Assembly (NCBI RefSeq): GCF_033115175.1
Contig: NC_084835.1
Location: forward strand, 56,048,948-56,112,947
DNA length: 64,000 bases
DNA from: Lepus europaeus
Lineage: Eukaryota; Chordata; Mammalia; Lagomorpha; Leporidae
Direction: 5' to 3'
The notes under the pieces are model-generated. The model was not told the DNA's origin and made no database searches. It saw only the letters and a list, made by a program, of their open reading frames with translations. The translations under genes were made by a program, and so were the position numbers. Shown here piece after piece: positions 45,188 through 58,054 of this stretch. Every line of letters begins with the position of its first letter. Position 1 is the stretch's first letter.

Positions 45188-45663
45188 ATTCTCTGAAGGG
45201 GAGTGGCAGCTCTGCTCTGGGCATGCCTAGAGGTTATCTGAAGGGGATTGACTTTTCCTTCCCAGAGAACGTCCTGCCCGCTGGACTCTGGGGAACATCT
45301 AACCTCTTAAGAAGCCCCTGATATCTGCCCAGGCCTAGTTTCTTGTCCCTCTCCCCCATAAGGGTCCTTCAGGTTTACCCTCCAATGGCCGCTGCAGCCA
45401 GTGCATCGTGCTGATCCGAAGCCAGGAGCCAGGTGCTTCTCCTGGTCTCCCATGGGGTGCAGGGCCCAAGGACCTGGGCCATCCTCCACTGCCCTCCCTG
45501 GCCACAGCAGAGAGCTGGCCTGGAAGAGGGGCAACCGGGATAGAATCCAGCACCCCAACCGGGATAGAACCCGGTGTGCCGGCGCCGCAAGGCGGAGGAT
45601 TAGCCTGTTGAGCCACGGCGCCGGCCAATAACAACCTTTTAAAATAATAAAAAATAGAGATTT

Positions 45664-45955
45664 GGGGACGGGTCTTTGGCCTAGCAGTCAAGGCACTTGT
45701 ATCCCGTGTTAGTGTCTGCATGTGGTACCTGGCTCTGCTCCTGCTTCCAGTTTCCTGGTAATGCAGACCTTGGGGAACAGCAGGTGGCTCAAATGCCACT
45801 CACCTCGAAGACCTGGGTGGTTGAGTTCCTAGCTCGTGGCTTCAGCCTGGCCCAACCCTGGCTGTTGCAAGCATTTGAGGAATGAAGCAGTGGATGGAAG
45901 TGCACTCTCTCACACCTCTGCCTCTTAAATAAATAAATAAAATTTAAAATAAATA
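45664..45955 (+). mobile_element. Older CSINE
   Basis: GGGACGGGTCTTTGGCCTAGC is an older head. The end reads TCTTAAATAAATAAATAAAAT. Confidence 0.82.
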
Positions 45956-46675
45956 TTTGATCGTTATTCTCAAAGTTTTCTTGTGGCCCTTTGATGATGT
46001 TGCCTCCATATTCAATCTCAAAGGCTTGCATGCTATGTGCACCATTTCTTCTGGTGGTTACCTTCCCGTCCCTAACGGGCACCCTGAATTACAGCTGTGC
46101 CAGGCCATTTAGAATCAGTGGAATATTCGATGAATACTGCACACGTGCTGTATGCCAGGTGCTATTACAAGGCACTGGGTGTCCTGTGATTGTGGGGGAA
46201 ACCTGACTGTGGTCTCCAGCAGTCTTCGGGGGGAATTAATTACCCTGAGCATAAGTAAGTAGTTAATATGCTGTGATGGAAATGGAACAGGTTCCTCGAT
46301 GGCTGCGGAGTCATGAGCTTTCCAGAACTTGGGAACTGAGACAGACACAGGAGTCCTTGAGCCCTGGATGTTCTTGGGAATTTTGGAATGGCAACAAGGT
46401 TGGAAAGGACAGTGGGAAAGATGAATCAAGCATTCCCTGGCCGCCACCAAGACACTGGCAAGCGCTCCCCTGGTGGCCCTGGAGGGCAGAGGAAGCGCCT
46501 CCAAATCAGCTGTACGCGCCCTTGCTCAGCGCGATCACCCTACTGCACTAAAATGTTACCAGAACTAATAGAAGCAGAAACTTCTTGGGACCTTGTGGGT
46601 GTCTCCATGGATCTCTTCCTATCCACTCCTAGCCCACCTGGAATGCTGCAGCTGTGGTCAAAATGGAGTTGGTCA
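45956..46675. other. Intergenic, non-repeat, no gene seen
   Basis: ORFs of about 100 codons exist on both strands (for example 46115-46504 minus) without recognisable domains. A weak MIR/L2-like piece may lie near 46135-46180 (TGCTGTATGCCAGGTGC). Confidence 0.4.
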
Positions 46676-47020
46676 GGGCTGGCGCTGTGGCGTAGCGGGT
46701 AAAGCCACCCCCTGCAGTGCCAGCATCCCATATGGGCACCGGTTCTAATCCTGGCTGCTCCACCTCCGATCTCACTCTGCTATGGCCTGGAAAAGCAGTA
46801 GCAGATGGCCAAGTCCTTGGGCCCCTGCACCCGCGTGGGAGACCTTGAAGAAGCTCCTGGCTCCTGGCTTCGGATTGGTGCAGCTCCAGCCGTTGCAGCC
46901 ATCTCGGGAGTGAACCAGCGGGTAGAAGACCTCGCTCGCTCTCTCCTCCCTCTCTCTGCCTCTCCTTTTCTTTCTTTGTAACTCTTTCAAGTAAAATAAA
47001 TCTTTAAAAAAAAAAAAAAG
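46676..47020 (+). mobile_element. CSINE
   Basis: The head GGGCTGGCGCTGTGGCGTAGC is present. It ends TTTCAAGTAAAATAAATC with a 14-A tail. Confidence 0.9.
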
Positions 47021-47762
47021 AGTTGGTGTGAGACTCCTGCTGTAGGGAGTTAGCACTATTAAAAGGTACCCTAAGTGTGGAGCTAGACAGTAGATTGTTA
47101 GAGACAGCAGAAGCTGTTAGTGGACCGTGCTGAGCAAAGGGAAAATGATGTTGCAGAAGGAAAAGCCATCCGTGTTCATTAGAATACGTGAAGTTAGTGA
47201 AATCGGGAACATGAGTGTCTTGAAAATGGAGGCAGAGCACACCAGAGCCTGGGAAGTGAGGAGGGGGTGAGGAGAGGCCCTGTGACAGGGAGACTCCTGG
47301 GCCCCCACGCAACTATCATCCCTCAACTGGCCAAGCCACACCACTATCTGTACCCATAGAGCAGCCTCCAGGACCCACCTAGGCCACACCCGCTGTCCCG
47401 AAGGAGACCATCAGAGACCGAATGGCAGGAGGTCGGACGAGACTACAAGGAGGGGGGCGACCCTGCCCTCCCTGGCTCACAAAGGAAGAGGGACAGAAGC
47501 ATGTGTAGATGTGCTGCTGCTCCGAAACTGCGTTCCCGGATGGAGCCGTCAGCTGATCTCACTGCAGGGAGTCTAAGGTCTCAGAGCCTCTCGTCCCAGC
47601 AACCTAGTGGCCATTGGTGACCACAGAATGGGTAGAGGAACACCCCTATGAGGTTGGTTCATCTGAAACATGAATCACCTAGTGTGGCAGTGAGGGAATG
47701 TTCTGGCTCTAACAGGTTGAAATAAAGAATGAACTACACAAGACATAAATTCAGATGAACGA
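47021..47762. other. Intergenic, GC-moderate, nothing recognised
   Basis: No repeat consensus, frame or signal could be supported in this 740-bp stretch. Confidence 0.45.
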
Positions 47763-47992
47763 GGGGCCGGTGCTGTGGTATAGCCAGTAAAGCCACACCT
47801 ACAGTGCCTCTTCCAGGCCTTCCACGTGGGTGCAGGGACCCAAGGACTTGGGCCATTCTTCTACTGCTTTCCCAGGCTATAGCAGAGAGCTGGATAGGAA
47901 ATGGAGCAGCCGAAACTCGAACCAGCGCCCATATGGGATGCCGGCACTGCAGGCGGTGGTCTTACCTGCTATGCCACAGCTTCAGCCCTTGG
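47763..47992. mobile_element. Two CSINE heads joined back to back (outward-facing)
   Basis: The left 45 bases are a sense head (GGGGCCGGTGCTGTGGTATAG to CACAGTGCC-like text). The right 185 bases are an antisense body plus head (TCCACGTGGGTGCAGGGACC to TGCCACAGCTTCAGCCC). No A-tail is present on either side. Confidence 0.75.
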
Positions 47993-48139
47993 ATAATTCT
48001 TTATATTAATTTTCTAGTGTTCCTGAAACTCTTAATTGGCTTTGAGGAAATTTGAATGATAAAAACACAAAAGTAGTGAATGAATACCTGTATCTATCCA
48101 AAACTGTTAAAGTGGAGTTCAATATTAACTTTTTAAAAA

Positions 48140-48428
48140 AGGTTTATTTTTAATTTAGTTGAAAGGCACTGTGATGGAGAGAGGGAGGAGAGAGAGAGAG
48201 ATCTTCCATCTACTGGTTCACTTGCCAAATAGTCACAACAGCCAGGGCTGGCCCAGTGGAAGCCAGGAGCCAGGAGCTCCATCTGGGCCTCCATGTGAAT
48301 GTCAAGAGCCCAAGCACTTCTACTGTTTCCCAAGCGCATTAGCAGGGAGTTGGATTGGAAACGGAGCAGCTGGGACTGGAACCTACGCTCCAGTGTGGGA
48401 TGCTGGCATCGCAGGTGGCAGCTTAACC
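48140..48428 (-). mobile_element. Older CSINE, head incomplete
   Basis: AAAAGGTTTATTTTTAATTTAG opens the antisense copy (two pieces) and it ends near GGCATCGCAGGTGGCAGC. Confidence 0.8.
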
Positions 48429-49515
48429 TTGACATTGATAACTTTAAACCACAGCAGGAAGAGTGACAGACACGTGCCCAACCTCCAACACTTAGACCTC
48501 TCCCTCCTTGCTGTCTCTGTGGAGGTCTGCAAAGCCACAGTCTCTGCCTTTGTCATGCTCACCCTCTGCACCTTTGAAGTCCTAAATGATGCCCTTGGAC
48601 AGAGGTGGGGGGGATTTCAGGTGAGGCTGCAGGTGCTGCTGAGCAATTTCATGAGTGCTCCCCAGGGAGGAGCCTGGCCTGCAGCCCCTGGGCAGATGAC
48701 ATCTCACAAGCGTGCCTGGTTGCTGTACGGTCACGGGTCTCCGAGCAGCTGCCGTGTCCCGTGGGCCCTGCAGGGCGGGCACTCACAGCTGGCTGCTTGG
48801 CTGCTCAGGCTGTCTTCTGTACCCACTCATCAGACCCCAGCGACTCTGGTGACTGAAGCCCACCGCTCCCCCCCCCCCCCAACACACATAGAGCTTGCTC
48901 AGCGCTTCCATCCTTGGCAAACTTTAAAGCGGAATTTTCCGTGCAGAGAAGAAAATCCTAGGAAATGTTCTGATGTCAGCAGGAGTGGTGGCAACGGCAA
49001 GCTGAGCGCAGACCGCCCCGTACAGGATGGGTGGTGCAGATGTCAACTCTCGTGCCCCAGACAACATCAGAGTGCAAAGTGGGCTCTCGAAGCTAAGTGA
49101 AGATGAAGGTAAATTGGAAGCAGCATCCAGAATTATTCCCCTCCCAAAGGAAGAAGCTCATTACGTTTTGTCTGCAGGAATGTTCCAGATGGGCCTGAGA
49201 AACTGGAGACATTTGCATCTCTGAAAGACCACAAGACTCAAAAAAGGACCAAAAAAAAGTTGGAAAAACACAGAAGTTCTGGGGGTGGATGGTGGAGATG
49301 GTTGCATAGCAGTGTGGATACGCTGGTGCCACAAAGCTGTGGTCCAGAGCGGTCAGGCTTATGTTACGTAATTGAGGAGCCTTGGAGAACGTTATGGAAA
49401 ATGTGTACTATGGAAAAACTGAGCATGGATTTCAAAATTGTTGCACCAGCATCCATTTAGTTCCATTTTCCAAGAAGTTTTTGAAAGAATGTTTTCACAA
49501 TGAAGTGTATACATG
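48429..49515. other. Intergenic, GC-rich then A-rich; a MITE-like copy at its end
   Basis: 48430-49100 is fairly GC-rich with a poly(C) run (48870-48880) and an incidental 313-codon frame that begins inside the antisense SINE. No domain is visible. 49390-49500 is a short repeat listed separately. Confidence 0.4.
49390..49500 (-). mobile_element. Short palindromic DNA element (MITE-like), copy C
   Basis: TATGGAAAATGTGTACTATGG, GAGCATGGATTTCAAAATTG and TCCATTTTCCAAGAAG, then TTTTTGAA, read as the reverse complement of copy A at 32225-32325. Confidence 0.5.
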
Positions 49516-49848
49516 GGGGTGGGTGTTGTGGTGCACTGGGTTTAGTGAGTTAAGCTGCTCGGGATGCCCGCATCCCATATCAGAGTACTGGTTCAAGTCC
49601 TGGCTGCTCCGCTTCCAATTCCGTTTCCTGCCAATGTGCCCAGGAAGCAGCAGGTGATGGCTTAAGCATGCATTCCTGCCAATCACATGGAACAGCTGGA
49701 TGAAGCTCCTGGCTCCTGGCTTCAGCCTGGCACAGCCCTGGCTGTTATGGCCAACTGGGGAGTGAAACAGCGGGTAGAAGATTCTCTCTACCTCTCTCTG
49801 TCACCCTGCATTTCACATAAGTACATAAATGAATCATTTTTAAAATAA
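49516..49848 (+). mobile_element. CSINE
   Basis: GGGTGGGTGTTGTGGTGCAC starts the copy, and ATTTCACATAAGTACATAAATG ends it (two pieces). Confidence 0.83.
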
Positions 49849-50247
49849 ATAAGCATGTGTAAAAGTTCTGCCTTCCTATTTCTTTGAATAATAGCAGTAT
49901 CTACTTAGGGTGGTTGAGCAGAATGAAGAGGTTGAACCTGAAGTTTGTATCACAGCACTTCAATATTCACTAACACCAGTGTCACTGTTACCTAAAGCAG
50001 GTATTGTCAGCATTCCAGTAGGAGGTCCGGCGGGCCCTCAGCCAGATGTCCTCAGCGAGGTGCACAGCTGCTGTGGCAAGCCTGTTGATGGTATGCACTC
50101 GGGCACGCTGTGATGAAAATCACACCTCTATGATCTTCCTCCACGTGAAGCTCAGTCTAATCATGAGAGAAGCATCGGAAACATCCCACATTGGAGGGGG
50201 CCAGACCAGGACTCCTCAAAACCGTCAAGGTCACCAAAAACAAGGAA
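49849..50247. other. Intergenic, nothing recognised
   Basis: Unique-looking sequence with short ORFs lacking any domain. Confidence 0.4.
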
Positions 50248-50525
50248 AGCATCCCATATGGACGCCGGTTCTAGTCCCGGCTGCTCCACTTCCAATCTAG
50301 GTCTCTGCTAATGGCCTGGGAAAACAGTAGAAATGGTCCAAGTCCTTGGGCCCCTGCACCTATGTGGGAGACTCAGAAGAAGCTCCTGGCTCCTGGCTTC
50401 GGATCGGTGCAGCTTTGGCTATTGCGGCCATCTGGGGAGTGAATCAATGGATGGAAGACCTCTCTCTCTGTCTCTCCCTTTCTCTATAACTCTGCCTCTC
50501 AAATAAAAAAATAAATTAAAAAAAA
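50248..50525 (+). mobile_element. 5'-truncated CSINE
   Basis: It starts inside the body at GCATCCCATATGGACGCCGG, without the head, and ends TCTCAAATAAAAAAATAAAT. Confidence 0.83.
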
Positions 50526-50785
50526 ATTGCTGCTTGAGACACCTGCATCTGATATAGAAGTTCCTGGATCTGAGTCCCAGATGCACTCCTATGTCCAGCT
50601 TCTTGCTTACACAGACCCTGGACGGCAGTGGTAATGGCTCAAGTATTTAGGTCCCTGCCACCCACGAGGGGATGTGGATTGCATTCCTGGCTCCTGGTTT
50701 CTGCTTGGCCCAGCCCTGGAGTATTTGGAGAGTGAACTGATAGATGGGAGCTCTCTGTCACTGTCTCTCAAAAAGTAATAAAAGA
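50526..50785 (+). mobile_element. Older CSINE fragment
   Basis: TGCTTGAGACACCTGCATCTG belongs to the older subfamily. The end reads CTGTCTCTCAAAAAGTAATAA. Confidence 0.75.
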
Positions 50786-50793
50786 ACAATTTC

Positions 50794-51113
50794 GGGGCCA
50801 GCACTGTGACCCCGTAGATTAATCTTCCACCTGAGGCGCCAGCATCCTATATGGGTGCCAGTTCTAGTCCTGGCTGCTCCTCTTCCAATCCAGCTCTCTG
50901 CTGTGGCCTGGAAAAGCAGTAGAAAATGACCCAAGCACTTGGGCCCCTGCACCTGCTTGGGAGACCCGGAAGAAGCTCCTGGCTCCTGGCTTCGGATTGG
51001 AGCAGCTCTGGCCATTGCAGCCATTTGGGGAGTGAACAAGTGGGTGGAAGGCCTTTCTCTCTGACTTTCCCTCTCACTGTCTGTAATTCCACCTCTCAAA
51101 AATAAATAAATAA
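50794..51113 (+). mobile_element. CSINE
   Basis: GGGGCCAGCACTGTGACCCC starts the head and ACCTCTCAAAAATAAATAAAT ends the copy. Confidence 0.87.
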
Positions 51114-51579
51114 TGGGAATTGGGGTCCCATGGCAAGTTTTTAAACTGTACTCTTAGAAGTATGTCCGTAGGAATGGATGCAGAATTATACAGCTTTATG
51201 GTTACTAACTTCCTCCTCCCTCTCTATTCTCACTCTTATTTTTTTACTAAGATCTATTTTAAATTGACTTTATACACATATGATTAACTCTATGTTAAGT
51301 AAAGAGTTCAACAAATAGTATGAACAAGACAAAAAAAAAAAAAAAAAAAACTGTTCCTTGACAGTCAAGACAAGGGTTGTTCAAGTCATTGCTTTTCAAA
51401 GTGTCAATTTCACTTCTACAGATTTCATTTTAAGTGCTCTATTAGTTCTCACAGATCAGGGAGAACATAAAGTATTTGTCCCTTTGGGGCTGGCTTATTT
51501 CACTAAGTATGAAGTTTTCCAGATTCATCCATTTTGTTGCAAATGACCAGATTTCATTTTTCTTTAACTACTGTGTAAT

Positions 51580-51592
51580 ATTCCATAAAATA
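51580..51592 (+). repeat. Target-site duplication of the PCBP2 retrocopy, left copy
   Basis: ATTCCATAAAATA matches ATTCCATAGAATA at 53290-53302 with one difference. The A-rich right side and L1 sequence outside both copies confirm L1-type insertion into an L1. Confidence 0.9.
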
Positions 51593-53289
<1,697 letters not shown>

Positions 53290-54249
53290 ATTCCATAGAA
53301 TACATATCTCATAATTTCTTTATCCAGACTTCAGTTGATAGGCATTTAAGTTGATTCCATGTCTTATGTATTGTGAATTGAGCTGCAATAAATATGAGAG
53401 TGCAGATAACTCTTTTATTTGCTGATTTCATTTCCTTTGGGTGAATTCCCAGGAGTGGGATGGCTGGGTTGTATGGTAGGTCTATATTCAGATTTCTGAG
53501 GTATCTCCAAACTATTCCGTAGTGGTTTTGTCAGTTTGCATTCCCTCCAACAGTGGATTAGGGTACCTTTTTTCCCACATCCTCCCCAGAATTTGTTGTT
53601 TATTGATTTCTGTATGTGAGCCATTCTAACCAGGGTGAGGTGAAACCTCATTGTGGTTTTGATTAGCATTTCCCTGATGGCTAGTGATCCTGAACATTTT
53701 TTCATGTGTCTGTTGGCCATTTGGATTTCCTCTTTTGAAAAATGTCTATTGAGGTCCTTTGCCCATTTCTTAACTGGGCTGCTTTGTTGCTGTGGAATTT
53801 CTTGATCTCTTCGTAGATTCTGGTTATTAATCCTTTATCAGCTGCATAGATTGCAAATAATTTCTCCCATTCTGTCAGTTGCCTCTTCTATTTCTTGAAT
53901 GTTTCCTTTTTGTAGTACAGAAGCGTCTCAATTTGATGTAATCCCATTTGTTAATTTTGGCTTTGATTGCCTATACCTCTGGGATCTTTTCCAAGAACTC
54001 ATTGTCTGTGCCAATATCTTGCAGGGTTCCCCTAATGTGCTCTAATAATTTGATGGTATCAGGTCATAGATTTAGGTCTTTAATACATTTTGAATGGATT
54101 TTTGTGTAGGGTTCCTGCTACATATTCCTGCATGTGGAGATACAGTTTTCCCAGCACCATTTGTTGAAGAGACTGTCCTTGCTCCAGGGATTGGTTTTAG
54201 CTCCTTGATCAAGTATAAGTTGGTTGTAGATGCTTGGATTGATTTCTTT

Positions 54250-54575
54250 TTTAAAATTTTTTTTTTATTTGACAGGTAGAGTTATAGACAGTGAGAGAGA
54301 GAGACAGAGAGAAAGGTCTTCCTTCCGTTGGTTCAACCTCTAAATGGCCACCACGGCCGGAGCTGCGCTGATCCGAAGCCAGGAGCCAGGTTCTTCTTCC
54401 TGGTCTCCCATGCAGGTGCAGGGGCCACAGCATTTGGGCCATCCTCCACTGCCCTCCCGGGCCACAGCAAAAAGCTGGACTGGAAAAGGAGCAGCCAGGA
54501 CTAGAACCCAGTGCCCATATGGGATGCCAGCGCCACAAGTGGAGGATTAGCCAAGTGAGCCACAGCGTGGGCCCC
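54250..54575 (-). mobile_element. Young CSINE inserted in the L1
   Basis: GATTTCT flanks both sides. The copy opens TTTTTTATTTGACAGGTAGAG and ends GAGCCACAGCGTGGGCCCC. Confidence 0.92.
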
Positions 54576-54735
54576 GATTTCTGGCATTTCTATTCTGTTC
54601 CATTGGTCTTTGCATCTGTTTTTGTACCAGTACCAGGCTGTTTTGATTATAACTGCCTTGTAGTATGTCTTGAAATCTGGTATTGTGATTCCTCTGGCTT
54701 TGTTTTCGTTATATAAGATAGCTTTAACTATTCGA

Positions 54736-55575
54736 AGTTAAGCTGGGTGGTAAAAATGCCATCCTAAGTGTCAAAGTGATCATATAGATAGGATTAAGTG
54801 TTAAAGGGATCACATAAATAAGATTACATGTCTGGTAATAATAGAATTAAAAAGGAGAGAATGATCCAACATGGGAAGCAGGCCACACAGTAGATTCATA
54901 GAATGACAACCGCTTTAAATAGCACACTGACCGCAGCCCTGCAGGCATTCTGGTCTGGCTGAAAGGCCCACGAGAGCATTTCAGGAAGGGAAAGCCAAGA
55001 CACTGTGGCAAAAAAAAAAATCCTACATGAAGGATCTTTGTGAGAGAGACCCCAGTGGAAAGAAGTGGCCATCAAAGAAGGATGTACTTTTCTCTGAAGG
55101 GAGAAGAGAACTTCCACTTTGCTTATGGCCCTGTCTAAATAATGACAGATATTGTGGCTTCAAAAGGCTTCCATAGACTTGACAGCTCATGTCAAGAGCC
55201 TCGGGTGATCACTGACATCATAAATAAGAGTGTTAATTGTTAAATCAACAACAGGAGTCACTGTGCACTTACTTCCCATGCAAGACCTCTGTCCTTAATG
55301 AGTTGTATTATGAGAATTAACTGTAAAACTTGCTCTCAACAGGTTTTTTTAGGTGCATGTGTGTGCAAGTTGTTGAAATCTTTCCTTAGTATAGAGTTGG
55401 TCTTCTGTGTATAAAGTTAATTGAAAATGAATCTTAAAGGAAAATGGGACTGGGAATGGGAGAGGGAGGAGGAGGTGGGATGGGAGGGAAAGTATGGTGG
55501 GAAGAATCACTATATTCCTAAAGTTGTACTTATGAAATTTGTACTTATTAAATAAAATGTTTCTTTGGGGAAAAA
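54736..55575 (+). mobile_element. Lagomorph L1 3' end, sense
   Basis: GATCACATAAATAAGATTAC, GAGAATGATCCAACATGGG, TCAACAACAGGAGTCACTG and GTTGAAATCTTTCCTTAG follow the lagomorph L1 3' UTR, ending CTTATTAAATAAAATG before an A-rich tail. It meets the minus-strand L1 head to head. Confidence 0.85.
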
Positions 55576-55890
55576 AGATTTATATATTTACTTGAGAGGC
55601 AGAGTTATAGACAGAGGGAAAGACAGAGAGAGAGGTCTTCCATCAGCTTGTTCACTCCCCAAATGGCTGCAACGGCCAGAGCTGCGCTGATCTGAAGCCA
55701 GAAGCCAGGAATTTCCGAGCCTCCCAGGTGGGTGCAGGGGCCCAAGGACTTGGGCCATCCTCCACTGCTTTCCCAGGCCATAGCAGAGAGCTGGATCGGA
55801 AATGGAGCAGCCGAGACTCCAACCAGCAACCGTATGGGATGCTGGTGCCACAGATGGATGCTTAACCTACTACGCCACAGCTCCAGGGCC
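55576..55890 (-). mobile_element. CSINE
   Basis: AAAGATTTATATATTTACTTG opens the copy and GCCACAGCTCCAGGGCC ends it. Confidence 0.87.
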
Positions 55891-55904
55891 AGTCATGATT
55901 TGTT

Positions 55905-56188
55905 TTAAACATGAATTTATTTGAGGGAGAGTATGCTCCCATGTGCTGATCGACTTCCTAAGTCCTTGTAATTGCTGGGGCAGTGCCCGGCCAAAGTCAG
56001 GAGCTGGGAACACCATCTAAACCTCCCACATGAGTGGCAGCAACCTAATTATTTGAGCCAGTATCGCTGGTTCTCAGGGTCTGAACTGGCAGGAAGCTGG
56101 ACTCAGGAGCTGAAGGCAGGAGTGAAACCCAGGCCATCCAGTGTGGGACAAGGGCATCTTAACCTCTAGACTAAATGGCCGCCCCCTT
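55905..56188 (-). mobile_element. Older CSINE
   Basis: AACATGAATTTATTTGAGGGAG opens the antisense copy (two pieces), and CTAAATGGCCGCCCCC ends the older head. Confidence 0.78.
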
Positions 56189-57039
56189 CATTTTTTAATT
56201 TGTAATTTAATGTGCTACACTGACAAGGAACATTACCATATGCAGCACAGTATCAAGAACTGTGTCACAGGCCTGCACCGGTCCCCTCGGCCGGGCTGCA
56301 GCAAGGCTCAATGTTCTGCTCTGCGTGGCTCGGCCTCCCTCCCACAGGGAGCACGAGCTTCACCGGAAGTAGGACTCGGGCGTCACTCAGAGGAGAGCGT
56401 TTCAAGAATCCCTTCTAGCAGATGAGCGCACACTGCACTGCTCCACAGGTGAATATTCACGCCGTCTTCTCACGCCTGGCCTGCCTGCGCTTTCCCACTT
56501 ACCTCCGGAGAGTCTCCTTGCTTTGATTTGTTTGAATCTGCATCCAACCAAAGTACACACAGCAGCCCTTGCGTCTCTGTTCATCCGTAGCAGCTCCCTT
56601 GCCTCCCCCCTCCACCGCCCCGTGCCACTTATGTGTTGGAAAAAACTGAATCCTACAGAATCTCCCATGGTTTTGTTTCCCTGATCATATCCTTGGGTGA
56701 CATCTGTGGTCCCCCCCGTCCCCTGTGTCCTATGAGCAGAAGGGGCGATCTAGGCGCTGAGCAGGCTTCGCTGTCATATTCTGGCTGTGAATCCCCCACG
56801 GGCGGGGCTGTGCACTGTGCATCACACTCAGTGTGGAGGCACTGAGTACCCAACTGTCTCACTTGTAATACAATCAGATTGACTGGTAGATGTCTACAGA
56901 GTCAGCCTGGGTCATCCTCATAAAGCACCCTTCAACTTTTCACCTACAGATTTCGGTAGCTATTGGTGGTCATGGCCTAAATCTACCATTTCTTCCTGCA
57001 TTTATTAGCTGGGATCCTTCTACCAAGAAGAACTTGCTG
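56189..57039. other. Intergenic, GC-rich unique sequence
   Basis: No repeat or gene could be recognised. ORFs of 70-94 codons overlap on both strands, without domains. Confidence 0.4.
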
Positions 57040-57040
57040 G

Positions 57041-57275
57041 GGCCAGCATTGTGGTGCAACCTGCTACCCCAGCATCCCATATCAGAGCGCTGGTTCTAGA
57101 CCTGGCTCCCCCACCAGCTCTCTGCTAATGTGTCTCGGAAGGCAGCGGATGATGACCCAAGTACTTTAGTTCCTGTCACCCACGTGGGAGACCAGGATGG
57201 AGTTCCTGGCTGTTGGCTTTGGCCTGGCCCAGACCTGGCTGTTGCAGCCTTTGGGGGACTGAACCAACGAATGAA

Positions 57276-57326
<51 letters not shown>

Positions 57327-57355
57327 GCTCTGCTTTTCAAATAAATAAATCTCTA
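57041..57355 (+). mobile_element. CSINE with long (TC)n
   Basis: The head GGGGCCAGCATTGTGGTGCAA is followed by the body and (TC)n at 57281-57324, then TTTCAAATAAATAAATC. The usual short TCTCTCTC of the body has expanded. Confidence 0.88.
57281..57324. repeat. (TC)n microsatellite
   Basis: About 22 TC units inside the SINE body. Confidence 0.93.
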
Positions 57356-57750
57356 AAGAGAGAAGAGCTTGCCTTGATTAACTGATCAATTGTTCTGACC
57401 CTGTTCGTACAGACAAGGCAGGAGAGAGGACACACGCTTATTTCCTTTTCATTTATTTTTGAATGAGTTAACCCACTTAGTACAGGCTGGTGACCTCTCT
57501 GAGGAGGACGCCTCTACAGGACCTTCCATTCCTCCAGCCTCTGACTGCAGAGCGGACAGTGATGGCGGAGGCGGTGAGCGTCCAGGCACCGCCACCTTCT
57601 CTTTCCAAGCACGAGCCACAGTGCCGATCGTCCAGCTCATCTCCTCCCTTGGTTCTGCGCAGAAGGAGCCAGTGCCCTTGACATGCCAGCTGATTGCAAT
57701 TTTCTTCGCCATTACCTGGGGGGAGGCCCCATAGCAGGTCCCATTTTGTT
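57356..57750. other. Unidentified sequence with overlapping ORFs
   Basis: 57459-57734 (+, 91 codons) and 57449-57712 (-, 87 codons) overlap. Neither shows a known domain. The end AGCAGGTCCCATTTT (57734 on) is duplicated by the next SINE. Confidence 0.35.
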
Positions 57751-58053
57751 TTTAAAGATTCATTTTATTTATTTGAAAGACAGAGAGAGAGAGAGGTCTT
57801 CCATCTGCTGGTTCACTCCCCAGATGGCTGCAACGGCCGGAGTGCACCAATCCAAAGCCAGGAGCCAGGAGCTTCTTCCGGGTCTCCCACGTGGGTGCAG
57901 GAGCACAAGGACTTGGGCATCCTCCACTGCTTTCCCAGGCCATAGCAGAGAGCTGGATGGGAAGAGGAGCAGCTGGGACTAGAACCAGTGCCCATACGGG
58001 ATGCCAGCACTGCAGGCCAGGGCTTTAACCCACTGCACCACAGCACTGGCCCC
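57751..58053 (-). mobile_element. CSINE
   Basis: AGCAGGTCCCATTTTG lies on both sides (left ending near 57750, right from 58054), a clear target duplication. The head ends GCACCACAGCACTGGCCCC. Confidence 0.92.
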
Positions 58054-58054
58054 A

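Larger units (their letters stand above)
44717..45371 (-). mobile_element. Solo LTR of an endogenous retrovirus, inserted in a CSINE
   Basis: This 655-bp insert begins TGTTGGACC and ends GGTCCTTCA on +, the TG...CA ends and short inverted repeats of an LTR. It is flanked by GGTT (44713-44716 and 45372-45375). A 4-bp duplication suits a class I (gammaretrovirus-like) element, by inference. On the minus strand the order is U3 with a minisatellite, a promoter region, a poly(A) signal, and a final CA. No gag, pol or env sequence is present. It must be younger than the SINE it broke. Confidence 0.88.
44633..45626 (-). mobile_element. Young CSINE split by a solo LTR
   Basis: AATAACAACC(TTT) lies at 44623 and again from 45627, the target duplication. 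The antisense SINE runs 44633-44716, breaks at the LTR (44717-45371) and resumes at 45372 to the head GGCGCCGGCC. Without the LTR it would be a normal full-length CSINE. Confidence 0.94.

Noticed and set aside
45199..45371. Remaining retroviral genes beside the LTR
   Set aside because: The sequence returns directly to the split CSINE at 45372. No gag, pol or env text was seen.
48159..49100. 313-codon + ORF, the longest in the window
   Set aside because: It begins inside an antisense CSINE and runs into GC-rich, stop-poor sequence with no domain, no splice signals and no recognisable homologue.
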